Program-made: the position numbers and the translations under genes
Notes under the pieces: generated by a model
Seen by the model: the letters and a program-made list of their open reading frames with translations, nothing else
Databases searched by the model: none
What the model was told of the DNA's origin: nothing
From: Pseudoroseicyclus_A sp041714655
Lineage (GTDB): Bacteria > Pseudomonadota > Alphaproteobacteria > Rhodobacterales > Rhodobacteraceae
Direction: 5' to 3'
Assembly: GCF_041714655.1 (NCBI RefSeq)
Contig: NZ_CP168219.1
Location: 2,170,001 to 2,234,000, forward strand
DNA length: 64,000 nt
Part shown: positions 1 through 7,646 of the stretch, in pieces
Layout of the letters: every line of letters begins with the position of its first letter
How positions within the stretch are numbered: position 1 is the first letter of the stretch

Positions 1-153
1 GCGGGGATGCACGAGCAGGTGCTCGATTCCGGCCGGTCGCCGGCGGATGTGCAGATCCACGCCTGGGGCGATCTCGTCTGGGCCCGCGGCGCCACCGCGC
101 TCGCCCTCGACAAGGTGACCGACCGCGCGCTCGGCGCCGCCGCCGCGGCATGA
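1..153 (+). CDS. C-terminal end of a ROK-family regulator/sugar kinase-like protein (5' truncated by window)
   Basis: Reading frame 1 is open from base 1 to a TGA at 151-153 and gives 50 residues. The stretch WGDLVWARGATALAL resembles the C-terminal end of ROK-family (NagC/XylR-type) regulators, which often end with a similar WGD-x-VWARGAA-x-L segment; this is recall of the family, not a search. The start lies outside the window. The stop overlaps the start of the next gene (ATGA at 150-153), so the two are probably translationally coupled. ROK membership is moderately likely; coding status is well supported by the frame and the overlap. Confidence 0.5.
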   Translation, partial: AGMHEQVLDSGRSPADVQIHAWGDLVWARGATALALDKVTDRALGAAAAA

Positions 154-1694
154 GCCTGCCGCCACGCGCCGCGCGCCTCACAGGCCACCGCCGCGCCCCC
201 CTCCTCGCTTTTCTCCTTGCCCTGGCCTCCCTTTCGCTGAGTTCCCCTGCCCTCGCGGACCCGCTCTTCGAGGACCGCTCCGCCACCATCCCCGAGCACA
301 TCTACGAAGGCGGCTGGGAGCATTTCGTCGGCGGCGGCGCCGCGGTCTTCGATTGCGACGGCGATGCGCGGCCCGAGATCCTCGCCGCCGGCGGCACCGC
401 GCCGATGCTGCTCCTGCACAACGACGGCGATTTCCGCTTCTCGACCGCGAGCTTTCCGGAGGTCACCGGGGCAACGGGCGCCTATCCGCTCGACGTCGAT
501 GCCGACGGTCACATGGACCTCTTCATCCTCCGTGTCGGGCCCGATCACCTCTTCCTCGGCGACGGCGCCTGCGGCTTCACGCCGGCGGAGGGCGCACTGG
601 CGATCCCGGAGGAAGACCGCTGGTCCACCGCGTTCAGCGCCTGGTGGGAGGACGAGACCGGCCCGCCCACCCTCGCCATCGGCCATTACGTCGACCGGGC
701 GGATCCCGAAGGCCCCTTCGAGGCCTGCGACGGCAACGTGATCCTGCGCCCCTCGGCCGAGGGCTATGTCTCCGAGCCGCTGGAACCCGGCTTCTGCGCC
801 CTCTCGATCCTCGCCGCCCGCGACGCACGGGGCCGGCTGGCGCTCCGCCTCTCCAACGACCGGCACTATTACGTGCGCGGCGGCTTCGAGCAGATGTGGG
901 ATATCGCCGAGCGGCGCTTCCTGGCGGAGGAGGACGGCTGGCCGCGGGTCTCCCTTTGGGGCATGGGCATCGCGTCGCGCGATCTCGACGGCGACGGGCG
1001 CGACGAGGTGATGCTCACCTCGATGGGCGACCAGCTCCTGCAGCTCGCCGGGCCTGATGGCGCCTATCGCGCCGCGCCCTTCGAGATCGGCACCTATGCC
1101 CAGCGCCCCTATATCGGCGACGACGGGCGGCCCTCGACCGGCTGGCATGCCGAATGGGGCGATGTCGACAATGACGGGCGCGACGATCTCTTCATCGCCA
1201 AGGGCAATGTCGACCAGATGCCGACCAACGCCATCCACGACCCCAACAACCTGCTGATGCAGGGGGTGGACGGCCGCTTCACCGAAGCCGGCCTCGGGGC
1301 CGGCCTCGCCACCACCGCCCGCTCCCGCGGCGCGGCGCTGGCGGATCTTGACGGCGACGGCCGGCTTGACCTCGTGGTCGTCAACCGCCGCGCGCCGATG
1401 GAGCTCTACCGGAACGTGACCGAGGGCACCGGCCACTGGCTGGGCCTCAGCCTCTCGCAGCCGGGCGGCAACCGCGCCACCATCGGCGCGGAGATCGTGG
1501 TGGAAACCGCCGACGGCCAGCGCCACACCCGCCAGCTCACCATCGGCGGTGGCCATGCCGGCGGCGAGGCCGGGCCGGAGCATTTCGGCCTTGGGCCGGC
1601 GGAGACGGCGACCGTCACGGTGACCTGGCCGGACGGGGTGGTGAGTGAGGCGGAGGTCGGGGTCGATCAGGTGGTGGAGCTGGCGCATCCGTGA
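150..1694 (+). CDS. Secreted FG-GAP/VCBS repeat protein with C-terminal ASPIC/UnbV domain (CRTAC1 family)
   Basis: 514 residues. The first ~36 residues form a signal peptide (arginines, a long Leu/Ala core, then SSPALA before DP), so the protein is exported. At least five calcium-binding FG-GAP loops of the D-x-D-x-D-G type follow (DCDGDARPE, DVDADGHMD, DLDGDGRDE, DVDNDGRDD, DLDGDGRLD), predicting a beta-propeller. The last ~75 residues match the ASPIC/UnbV domain (GNRATIGAEI near its start, TVTWPDGVVSE near its end). The family is common in marine bacteria; its ligand is unknown and adhesion or polysaccharide binding is only a guess. The gene overlaps the upstream ROK-like gene by ATGA. An intergenic repeat cluster starts directly after the stop codon. 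Confidence 0.9.
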   Translation: MSLPPRAARLTGHRRAPLLAFLLALASLSLSSPALADPLFEDRSATIPEHIYEGGWEHFVGGGAAVFDCDGDARPEILAAGGTAPMLLLHNDGDFRFSTASFPEVTGATGAYPLDVDADGHMDLFILRVGPDHLFLGDGACGFTPAEGALAIPEEDRWSTAFSAWWEDETGPPTLAIGHYVDRADPEGPFEACDGNVILRPSAEGYVSEPLEPGFCALSILAARDARGRLALRLSNDRHYYVRGGFEQMWDIAERRFLAEEDGWPRVSLWGMGIASRDLDGDGRDEVMLTSMGDQLLQLAGPDGAYRAAPFEIGTYAQRPYIGDDGRPSTGWHAEWGDVDNDGRDDLFIAKGNVDQMPTNAIHDPNNLLMQGVDGRFTEAGLGAGLATTARSRGAALADLDGDGRLDLVVVNRRAPMELYRNVTEGTGHWLGLSLSQPGGNRATIGAEIVVETADGQRHTRQLTIGGGHAGGEAGPEHFGLGPAETATVTVTWPDGVVSEAEVGVDQVVELAHP

Positions 1695-1701
1695 CGCGGA
1701 C

Positions 1702-1724
1702 GGTGGGTTGAAAACCCACCCTAC
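1702..1724 (-). repeat. REP-like palindrome, reverse orientation
   Basis: GGTGGGTTGAAAACCCACC followed by CTAC, the reverse orientation of the 23-nt palindrome repeated through the window (GTA + GGTGGGTTTxxAACCCACC in the forward sense). It lies 8 nt after the stop of the ASPIC gene. Confidence 0.85.
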
Positions 1725-1751
1725 CCAAGAGGCCGACCGGTCGCCGCATCC

Positions 1752-1774
1752 GTAGGGTGGGTTTCCAACCCACC
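1752..1774 (+). repeat. REP-like palindrome
   Basis: GTA followed by the palindrome GGTGGGTTTCCAACCCACC. It forms the left boundary of LHE copy 1; the next palindrome, at 1992, is 240 nt downstream. Confidence 0.9.
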
Positions 1775-1794
1775 ACTCCCCCTCAACCCTCCTG

Positions 1795-1966
1795 ACCGTG
1801 CCGCGCAGGGCGAGCGCCGGCCCGTGGGTTGGCGCTCCTGCCGGTGAGGCGGCGCGCTTTATGGTGCAGCCGCTCCCCCGCTCACCGTCGTGCCCAGCCC
1901 CACCAGAGCGCCGACCCGCGGGACGGGCCGGCGCTCGCCCTGCGCTTGCAGCGCGCACCGGGCGGG
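1795..1966 (+). repeat. Long hairpin element (LHE) copy 1
   Basis: First of eight related copies; LHE is a label used here. The 22-nt arm at 1803-1824 (begins GCGCAGGGCGAG) is perfectly complementary to 1924-1945. A second 12-bp helix pairs 1826-1837 with 1906-1917. Inside, CGGTGAG pairs with CTCACCG and GCGGC with GCCGC around the apical core TTTATGGTGCA (1858-1868). A small 3' hairpin, GCGCT-TGC-AGCGC, lies at 1942-1954 and shares its first four bases with the long arm. The copy sits between convergent genes (the ASPIC gene and guaB). The function is unknown; a structured RNA, a MITE-like DNA element or a REP derivative are all possible. Confidence 0.8.
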
Positions 1967-1991
1967 GAAGACTTACAGACGTTGCGCAAAC

Positions 1992-2014
1992 GGTGGGTTT
2001 AAAACCCACCATAC
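1992..2014 (-). repeat. REP-like palindrome, reverse orientation
   Basis: GGTGGGTTTAAAACCCACC followed by ATAC. It is the right boundary of LHE copy 1. Confidence 0.85.
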
Positions 2015-2028
2015 GAGGGCGACCCGGC

Positions 2029-2050
2029 GTAGGGCGGGCTTCAGCCCGCC
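2029..2050 (+). repeat. REP-like palindrome, GC-shifted variant
   Basis: GTA followed by GGGCGGGCTTCAGCCCGCC. The symmetric changes (T to C on one arm, A to G on the other) keep the palindrome intact. The guaB stop codon is 53 nt further on. Confidence 0.8.
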
Positions 2051-2102
2051 ACCTCTGCCACCCCCGACCCGCGAGCCCGCCCGGCAGGGCGGGCCGAGCC
2101 CC

Positions 2103-3551
2103 TCAGCCGGCCCGGTAGTTCGGGCTCTCCCGGGTGATCTGCACGTCGTGCACATGGCTCTCCTTGAGCCCCGCCCCGGTGATCTTCACGAAGCTCGCGC
2201 CGCCGCGCATCTCCTCCACCGTCGCGCAGCCGGTGTAGCCCATAGCTGCCCGGAGACCGCCGACGAGCTGGTGCACCACCGCCGCCGCCGCGCCCTTGTA
2301 GGGCACCTGGCCCTCGATCCCCTCGGGGACGAGCTTGTCCGAGGCCGCGTCCTTCTGGAAATACCGGTCCGCCGAGCCGCGGGCCATGGCGCCGAGAGAC
2401 CCCATGCCCCGGTAGCTCTTGAAGCTCCGGCCCTGGTAGAGGATCACCTCGCCCGGGCTCTCGTCCGTCCCCGCGATCATCGAGCCGATCATCGCGACGG
2501 AGGCGCCCGCCGCGATGGCCTTGGCGAAATCGCCGGAGAACTTGATGCCGCCATCGGCGATCACCGGGGTCTCCCCGGCCGCCCCGGCACAATCCATGAT
2601 CGCGGTGAGCTGCGGCACGCCGACGCCGGCGACCATCCGCGTCGTGCAGATCGAGCCCGGCCCGATGCCGACCTTCACGGCATCCGCCCCCGCGCCGATC
2701 AGCGCCTTCGTGCCCTCGGCGGTCGCCACGTTCCCCGCGATCACCTGCACCTCGTTGGAGAGGCGCTTCAGCCGCTCCACTGCCTCGCCGACGCCCTTGG
2801 AATGCCCATGCGCCGTGTCGATCACCACGACATCGACGCCCGCGTCGATCAGCGCCTCGCTCCGCTCGAAGCCGGCATCGCCGACGGTCGAGGCCGCCGC
2901 GACGCGGAGCCGGCCGAGACCGTCCTTCGCCGCCGCGGGGTTGAGCACGGCCTGCTCGCTGTCCTTCAGCGTCAGAAGCCCGGTGAGCTTGCCCGCGCCA
3001 TCGGTCACCAGAAGCTTCTCGATCCGCCGGGCCTTCATGAGGCTGCGCGCCTCGTCGAGATCGGCCGGCTCCTGCAGGATCGCCAGATCGTCGGAGGTCA
3101 TCATGACGCTGACCGGCGTCGCATCGTCGGCCGCGAAGCGCATGTCGCGGTTGGTGACGATGCCGATCACCCGCCCGCCCTCGCCCACGACCGGAAAGCC
3201 GGTCACGGCATAGCGCGCCATCAGCGCCTTGGCATCGGCGAGCGTCTGGTCGGCGGTCAGCGTGATCGGATTGTAGACGATGCCGGAGACGAAGCGCTTC
3301 ACCCGCGCCACCTCCGCCGCCTGCTCCTCGACGCCGAGGTTGCGATGGATGACCCCGAGGCCGCCCGCCTGGGCCATGGCGATGGCCATGCGGCTCTCGG
3401 TGACGGTATCCATCGCCGAGGAGACGAGCGGGATGTTGAGCGCGATGCTCTTGGTCAGCTTCGTGCGCGTATCCGCCGTCGACGGCAGGACGGAGCTCGC
3501 CGCCGGCACCAGAAGCACATCGTCAAAGGTGAGAGCCTCACGAATCTCCAT
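2103..3551 (-). CDS. guaB: Inosine-5'-monophosphate dehydrogenase
   Basis: 482 residues, the usual IMPDH length. The enzyme oxidises IMP to XMP with NAD+, the first committed step of GMP synthesis, in the cytoplasm. The N-terminus (EALTFDDVLLVPAAS) is family-typical. A pair of CBS domains follows at about residues 95-205. The catalytic loop GPGSICTTRMVAG places the nucleophilic cysteine at residue 302. The start is the ATG at 3551 because AAGGAGG lies just upstream; the frame stays open further upstream, but an earlier ATG would place this ribosome site inside the coding region. Both flanks carry LHE and palindrome repeats. The divergent neighbour is the RACo-like gene. Confidence 0.97.
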   Translation of the reverse strand: MEIREALTFDDVLLVPAASSVLPSTADTRTKLTKSIALNIPLVSSAMDTVTESRMAIAMAQAGGLGVIHRNLGVEEQAAEVARVKRFVSGIVYNPITLTADQTLADAKALMARYAVTGFPVVGEGGRVIGIVTNRDMRFAADDATPVSVMMTSDDLAILQEPADLDEARSLMKARRIEKLLVTDGAGKLTGLLTLKDSEQAVLNPAAAKDGLGRLRVAAASTVGDAGFERSEALIDAGVDVVVIDTAHGHSKGVGEAVERLKRLSNEVQVIAGNVATAEGTKALIGAGADAVKVGIGPGSICTTRMVAGVGVPQLTAIMDCAGAAGETPVIADGGIKFSGDFAKAIAAGASVAMIGSMIAGTDESPGEVILYQGRSFKSYRGMGSLGAMARGSADRYFQKDAASDKLVPEGIEGQVPYKGAAAAVVHQLVGGLRAAMGYTGCATVEEMRGGASFVKITGAGLKESHVHDVQITRESPNYRAG

Positions 3552-3650
3552 GCTCGCCTCCTTGGAGTTCATCGTTTGGCGGCTCCCTATTGCACGGATG
3601 CGGCGGGGGGGAAAGGGGCCGCGGCGGCGCGCATCGCCGCATTGGCGCAA

Positions 3651-3669
3651 GGTGGGTTTGTAACCCACC
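3651..3669 (+). repeat. REP-like palindrome (no GTA prefix)
   Basis: GGTGGGTTTGTAACCCACC, 100 nt upstream of the guaB start codon. It is the left boundary of LHE copy 2. Confidence 0.85.
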
Positions 3670-3690
3670 ACCCCCCCGCACCCTTTCCAA

Positions 3691-3866
3691 ACGGTGCCGC
3701 GCAGGGGGAGCGCCGGCCCGTGGGTTGGCGCTCCGGCCGGTGGTGCGGCGCGCTTTATGGTGCAACCGATCCCCGCCCAGAGGCCGGGCCAGGCCCCACC
3801 GGAGCGCCGACCCGCGGGACGGGCCGGCGCTCGCCCTGCGCCGTGCCGGCGCGTACCGGGCGGGGA
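3691..3866 (+). repeat. Long hairpin element (LHE) copy 2
   Basis: Arms at 3699-3720 and 3820-3841, with one mismatch (arm position 9 C to G). Core TTTATGGTGCA at 3754-3764. 3' hairpin GCGCCG-TGC-CGGCGC at 3838-3852. This is the only copy located between divergent genes (guaB and the RACo-like gene), where promoters or leaders of both genes would be expected. Confidence 0.8.
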
Positions 3867-3892
3867 AAACAGCCCGACCGTCGGACAACCCT

Positions 3893-3914
3893 TAGGGTGG
3901 GTTTCCAACCCACC
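3893..3914 (+). repeat. REP-like palindrome
   Basis: TA followed by GGGTGGGTTTCCAACCCACC. It is the right boundary of LHE copy 2, 242 nt after the left one. Confidence 0.85.
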
Positions 3915-4092
3915 GCCCCCATGCCACCGGCCGCAACCATCTCCCGCAAGGCGCCCCGGCCACCCCCGCCCCCAACCGCGCCCCCGCGCCCCGATGACGC
4001 CTTCGGCGCAGGCGGCGCCGCTCCCAAGCGATTGCGCCCCGGCGGAGCCCTATTTAGTGAGGGCGCACCAGCCGCCCGAAGGACGCCCACCC

Positions 4093-6123
4093 GTGAGCCA
4101 GGATCCCCTTGTCGTCTTCATGCCCTCCGGCAAGCGCGGCCGCGTGCCCGCCGGCACCAAGGTGCTCGCCGCGGCGCGCCAGCTCGGGGTCGATCTCGAT
4201 TCCGTCTGCGGCGGGCGGGGCATCTGCTCCAAATGCCAGGTCTCGCCCTCCTTCGGCGACTTCCCCAAGCTCGGGCTGACCGCCCGGCCGGACGGGCTCA
4301 GCGCCATCAACGCCGTCGAGGAGCGCTACGACCGCATCCGCGGCCTCAAGGAGGGCCGGCGGCTCGGCTGCCAGGCGGAGGTGCAGGGCGACATGGTGAT
4401 CGACGTGCCGGCCGAGAGCCAGGTGCATCGCCAGGTCGTCCGCAAGGAGGCGGATGCGCGGCCCATCGTCATGGATCCCGCGACCAAGCTCGCCTATGTC
4501 GAGGTCGAAGAGCCCGACATGCACGAGCCCTCGGGCGATTTCCAGCGGCTGGTCGCGGCGCTGCAGGCCGAATGGGGCGTGGGCGCGGTCACCGCCCCCC
4601 TGCCCCTCATGGGCCGGCTGCAGACGGCGCTGCGCAAGGGCGAGTGGAAGGTCACCGTGGCGCTGCACAAGGGCCACCGCGACGAGGCGCACCGGATCAT
4701 CGACATCTGGCCGGGCTTCCACGAGGGGCGGCTCTACGGGCTGGCCATCGACCTCGGCTCCACGACCATCGCCGCGCATCTGACCGACCTGCGGGAGGGC
4801 ACAGTCAAGGCGTCGGCCGGGGTCATGAACCCGCAGATCCGCTTCGGCGAGGATCTGATGAGCCGCGTCAGCTACTCCATGATGACCCCCGGCGGCGCGG
4901 CGGAGATGACGCGCGTCGTGCGCGCCGCGCTCTCCGAGCTGGCGGCGGCTCTGGCGAAAGACGGCGGCGTCGCGCCCCGCGACATCGTCGAGGCGGTGAT
5001 CGTCTGCAATCCGGTGATGCATCACCTGCTGCTGGGGATCGACCCGGTGGAGCTCGGTCAGGCGCCTTTTGCCCTCGCCACATCCGAGTCGCTCTCGCTC
5101 GATGCCGCCGAGCTCGGGCTGACCGGGCTTGCCGAGGCGGCGCGGCTCTTCCTCCTGCCCTGCATCGCCGGCCATGTCGGCGCCGATGCCGCGGGCGTGG
5201 CGCTGGCCGAGCGGCCGGACAGGGCCGAGGAGCTGACGCTGATCGTCGATGTCGGCACCAATGCCGAGATCCTCCTCGGCGACAGGACCGGCGTCCTCGC
5301 CTGCTCCTCCCCCACCGGGCCGGCCTTCGAGGGGGCGCAGATCTCCTCCGGCCAGCGGGCGGCGCCGGGGGCCATCGAGCGGGTCGAGATCGACGCCGAG
5401 ACCAAGGAGCCGCGCTTCCGCGTCATCGGCTCCGACCTCTGGTCGGACGAGCCGGGCTTCGCCGAGGCCGTGGCGGCGACCGGCGTCACCGGCATCTGCG
5501 GCTCGGGGATCATCGAGGCGGTGGCGGAGATGCGCATGGCGGGCCTTCTGGATTCCCGGGGGCTGATCGGCTCGGCCGAGGCGACGGGCACGCCGCGGTC
5601 GGAGCCGACGGGGCGGACGCATGGCTACCTCCTCTACGACGGCTCGGCCGACGGCGGGGCGCGGGTCATGGTCACCCAGGGCGATATCCGCGCCATCCAG
5701 CTCGCGAAATCCGCGCTCTATGCTGGCGCGCGGCTCCTGATGGACGAGCGCGGGGTGGACGAGGTCGACAAGGTCGTGCTCGCCGGGGCCTTCGGGGCGC
5801 ATATCTCGCCGAAACACGCGATGGTGCTGGGGATGATCCCCGACGTGCCGCTGGAAAAGGTCGTGAGCGCCGGCAACGCCGCCGGCACCGGCGCGCGGAT
5901 CGCGCTCTGCAATGTCGGCGCGCGGGCCGAAATCGAGCTGCTGGCGCGGCAGATCGTGAAGGTCGAGACGGCCATCGCCCCGAGGTTCCAGGAGCATTTC
6001 GTCAATGCCAACGCCATCCCCCATGCGGTGGACCCCTTCGCGCGGCTCCGCGCCATCGCGCCCCTGCCGGACGTGAATTTCAACGCCGAGGGCGGCGGCG
6101 GCCGGCGCCGGGGCCGGCGGTAG
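4093..6123 (+). CDS. RACo-like reductive activator of corrinoid proteins (2Fe-2S ferredoxin + ASKHA ATPase domain)
   Basis: 676 residues from a GTG start, chosen because GAAGGA lies about 10 nt upstream and because SQDPLVVFMPSGKRGR is the conserved beginning of this family; the frame stays open further upstream but there runs through repeats. The N-terminal 2Fe-2S domain has C39, C45, C48 (CGGRGICSKC) and a fourth candidate, C93. From about residue 215 an ASKHA (DUF4445-type) ATPase domain begins with GLAIDLGSTT. Members studied elsewhere use ATP to reduce inactive Co(II) corrinoid proteins to Co(I) for methyl transfer. No corrinoid protein or methyltransferase gene lies next to it, so its client must be encoded elsewhere. 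It is followed by two tandem palindromes. Confidence 0.85.
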   Translation: MSQDPLVVFMPSGKRGRVPAGTKVLAAARQLGVDLDSVCGGRGICSKCQVSPSFGDFPKLGLTARPDGLSAINAVEERYDRIRGLKEGRRLGCQAEVQGDMVIDVPAESQVHRQVVRKEADARPIVMDPATKLAYVEVEEPDMHEPSGDFQRLVAALQAEWGVGAVTAPLPLMGRLQTALRKGEWKVTVALHKGHRDEAHRIIDIWPGFHEGRLYGLAIDLGSTTIAAHLTDLREGTVKASAGVMNPQIRFGEDLMSRVSYSMMTPGGAAEMTRVVRAALSELAAALAKDGGVAPRDIVEAVIVCNPVMHHLLLGIDPVELGQAPFALATSESLSLDAAELGLTGLAEAARLFLLPCIAGHVGADAAGVALAERPDRAEELTLIVDVGTNAEILLGDRTGVLACSSPTGPAFEGAQISSGQRAAPGAIERVEIDAETKEPRFRVIGSDLWSDEPGFAEAVAATGVTGICGSGIIEAVAEMRMAGLLDSRGLIGSAEATGTPRSEPTGRTHGYLLYDGSADGGARVMVTQGDIRAIQLAKSALYAGARLLMDERGVDEVDKVVLAGAFGAHISPKHAMVLGMIPDVPLEKVVSAGNAAGTGARIALCNVGARAEIELLARQIVKVETAIAPRFQEHFVNANAIPHAVDPFARLRAIAPLPDVNFNAEGGGGRRRGRR

Positions 6124-6145
6124 GGCCTGCCATCGCCACCGGGCT

Positions 6146-6193
6146 CACGGAAATCGCGCGATTTCCGTGCACGATTTTCGCGCGAAGATCGTG
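6146..6193. repeat. Two adjacent 24-nt palindromes centred on TCGCGCGA
   Basis: 6146-6169 is a perfect 24-nt palindrome with half-site CACGGAAATCGC. 6170-6193 is an imperfect one (half-sites CACGATTTTCGC and CACGATCTTCGC). They touch with no gap and start 22 nt after the RACo-like stop codon. Folded as RNA, each gives a strong stem, but no U-tract follows, so they are a poor match to a classical terminator and could be REP-like DNA sites. Confidence 0.7.
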
Positions 6194-6315
6194 GGTCCCT
6201 GCCTTTGAGGCCCGGCGCGGGGATGGTGGGTGAAGACCCCAGCCTGGACGCCGACCTACCGGCCCCACGCGCAATCTTGACGGCGCCCCGGTGGCGCTTT
6301 AGGTCGGCAGCCGCG

Positions 6316-6389
6316 GCGGGTATGATGTAATGGTAGCCTGTCAGCTTCCCAAGCTGAACGCGCGGGTTCGATTCCCGCTACCCGCTCCA
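6316..6389 (+). tRNA. tRNA-Gly (anticodon CCC)
   Basis: 74 nt with a standard cloverleaf. Acceptor arms GCGGGTA and TACCCGC are followed by the discriminator T and an encoded CCA (6387-6389). The anticodon loop is TTCCCAA, flanked by CAGC/GCTG, giving anticodon CCC at 6348-6350, which reads the glycine codon GGG. The T arm contains GGTTCGATTCC. GGG-decoding suits this very GC-rich genome. Confidence 0.95.
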
Positions 6390-6503
6390 GCGTCCTTTCT
6401 GATCCTTGCGACCGAAGCACGCGGGCGCCCCTGCCGGCGCCTTGGGGAATTGCATTTTCTGGCCGGCGTTGATTAACGTTTCCTGAACGGCCCCGAAGGA
6501 CTC

Positions 6504-7538
6504 ATGAAGATGACCGACGTTCAGGAAGCCCAGGAAAAGGCGCTGCGCGAGTTTACCCGGCTCTGGTGCAGGAAGGACAACCGCCTGGCGGCGCTGTCCT
6601 ATTTCCTAACCTTCGGGATCTATCTGGCCACCTTTTTCGCCGCGCTCGCCGCCGTGAAGGCCGAGCTCTGGCTGCTCGCCGCGGTGATCGTCGTCGTCAA
6701 TTCCTTCGCCGCCGTCCGCGCCTATGTGCTCGAGCACGATTGCGGGCATTACTCGCTCTTTCAGACGCGGCGGCAGAACGACTGGGCGGGCATCGCGCTC
6801 AGTTTCTTCACGCTGACGCCCTACCGGGCCATGCAGTACAACCATAACCGCCACCACGGCCATCTCGGCGATCTCGACATGCGGGACACCGGCGAGATCT
6901 ACACGATGACCGTCGCGGAATGGGAGAAGGCCGGGCCGCTCAAGCGCACCGCCTACCGGATCCTGCGGAACCCGCTGTTCCTGCTGCCCATCGGCGGCAC
7001 ATTGACCTACGCGATCCGCTACCGCTGGCCGAAGAACACCATGAAGGTCGGCTGGAAGGGCGTGATGGTGCAGAACCTCGGGCTCGCCGTATGGCTTGGC
7101 GTCATCTGGCTGGCCGGCGGCTGGGCGGGGCTGGCGCTTTATGGGGTGACCATCGTCGTCTCCGCCATTCTCGGCGTCGCGCAGGTGTATCTGCAGCACA
7201 ATTTCGAGCACACCTACTGGGATAGGAAGCCCACGCTGAAGCCGCGGATCGCGGCGCTCAAGGGCTCCTCGGCGCTCAACTTCGGCCATTGGTGGGATAT
7301 CGCGACGGGCAATATCGCCTATCACGACCTCCACCATTTCAACGCCAACATCCCCTCCTACCGCCTGCGCAAATGCCATCAGGCGGCGCGCGAGCAGTTC
7401 CATCTGCCGATGATCGAGCCGCGGGAGGCGCTCTATTGCTTCTCGCTGAAGCTCTGGGACGAGGAGAAGAAGGCGCTGGTGCCCTTCCCCAATGCCGTCT
7501 GGGAGCGGGCGCGGCCCGTGGGCGGCGCGACCGCCTGA
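6504..7538 (+). CDS. Membrane fatty acid desaturase
   Basis: 344 residues of the membrane di-iron desaturase superfamily, which insert double bonds into acyl chains (or hydroxylate related lipids) using O2 and reduced ferredoxin. The three histidine boxes are visible: HDCGH (78-82), HNRHH (114-118) and HDLHH (274-278). Hydrophobic segments lie at about 28-50, 52-72, 155-170 and 185-220, as expected for four membrane passes. GAAGGA at 6495-6500 is only 3 nt from this ATG, so the ATG at 6510 (MTDVQ) may be the true start. The substrate cannot be read from sequence. The gene is convergent with pgi, and an R2 repeat fills the gap. Confidence 0.9.
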   Translation: MKMTDVQEAQEKALREFTRLWCRKDNRLAALSYFLTFGIYLATFFAALAAVKAELWLLAAVIVVVNSFAAVRAYVLEHDCGHYSLFQTRRQNDWAGIALSFFTLTPYRAMQYNHNRHHGHLGDLDMRDTGEIYTMTVAEWEKAGPLKRTAYRILRNPLFLLPIGGTLTYAIRYRWPKNTMKVGWKGVMVQNLGLAVWLGVIWLAGGWAGLALYGVTIVVSAILGVAQVYLQHNFEHTYWDRKPTLKPRIAALKGSSALNFGHWWDIATGNIAYHDLHHFNANIPSYRLRKCHQAAREQFHLPMIEPREALYCFSLKLWDEEKKALVPFPNAVWERARPVGGATA

Positions 7539-7553
7539 GGCGCCGTGACTTTT

Positions 7554-7628
7554 GGGGGGGTGGCCGCCTTTGGCGGCCAGTGGAGGCTCTGCCTCCACAC
7601 CTCCGAGGTATTTTTGGCCAGATGAAAG
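7554..7628 (+). repeat. R2 double-hairpin module between desaturase and pgi
   Basis: Two tandem hairpins, GGCCGCC-TTT-GGCGGCC (7562-7578) and GTGGAGGC-TCT-GCCTCCAC (7580-7598), are followed by a tail containing CTCCGAGGTATTTTTGGCC and GATGAAAG. The same layout recurs at 18706, 24449, 27013 and 31214. It lies between convergent genes and could act as a bidirectional terminator. Confidence 0.65.
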
Positions 7629-7646
7629 GGGATCCGGGGAGGCTGG

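Noticed and set aside
1890..6233. Very long + strand open frame (over 1,400 codons) across guaB and the RACo-like gene
   Set aside because: It runs antisense to guaB and out of frame with the RACo-like gene, starts in repeat sequence, and has the His/Arg/Pro-rich composition typical of shadow frames in GC-rich DNA.
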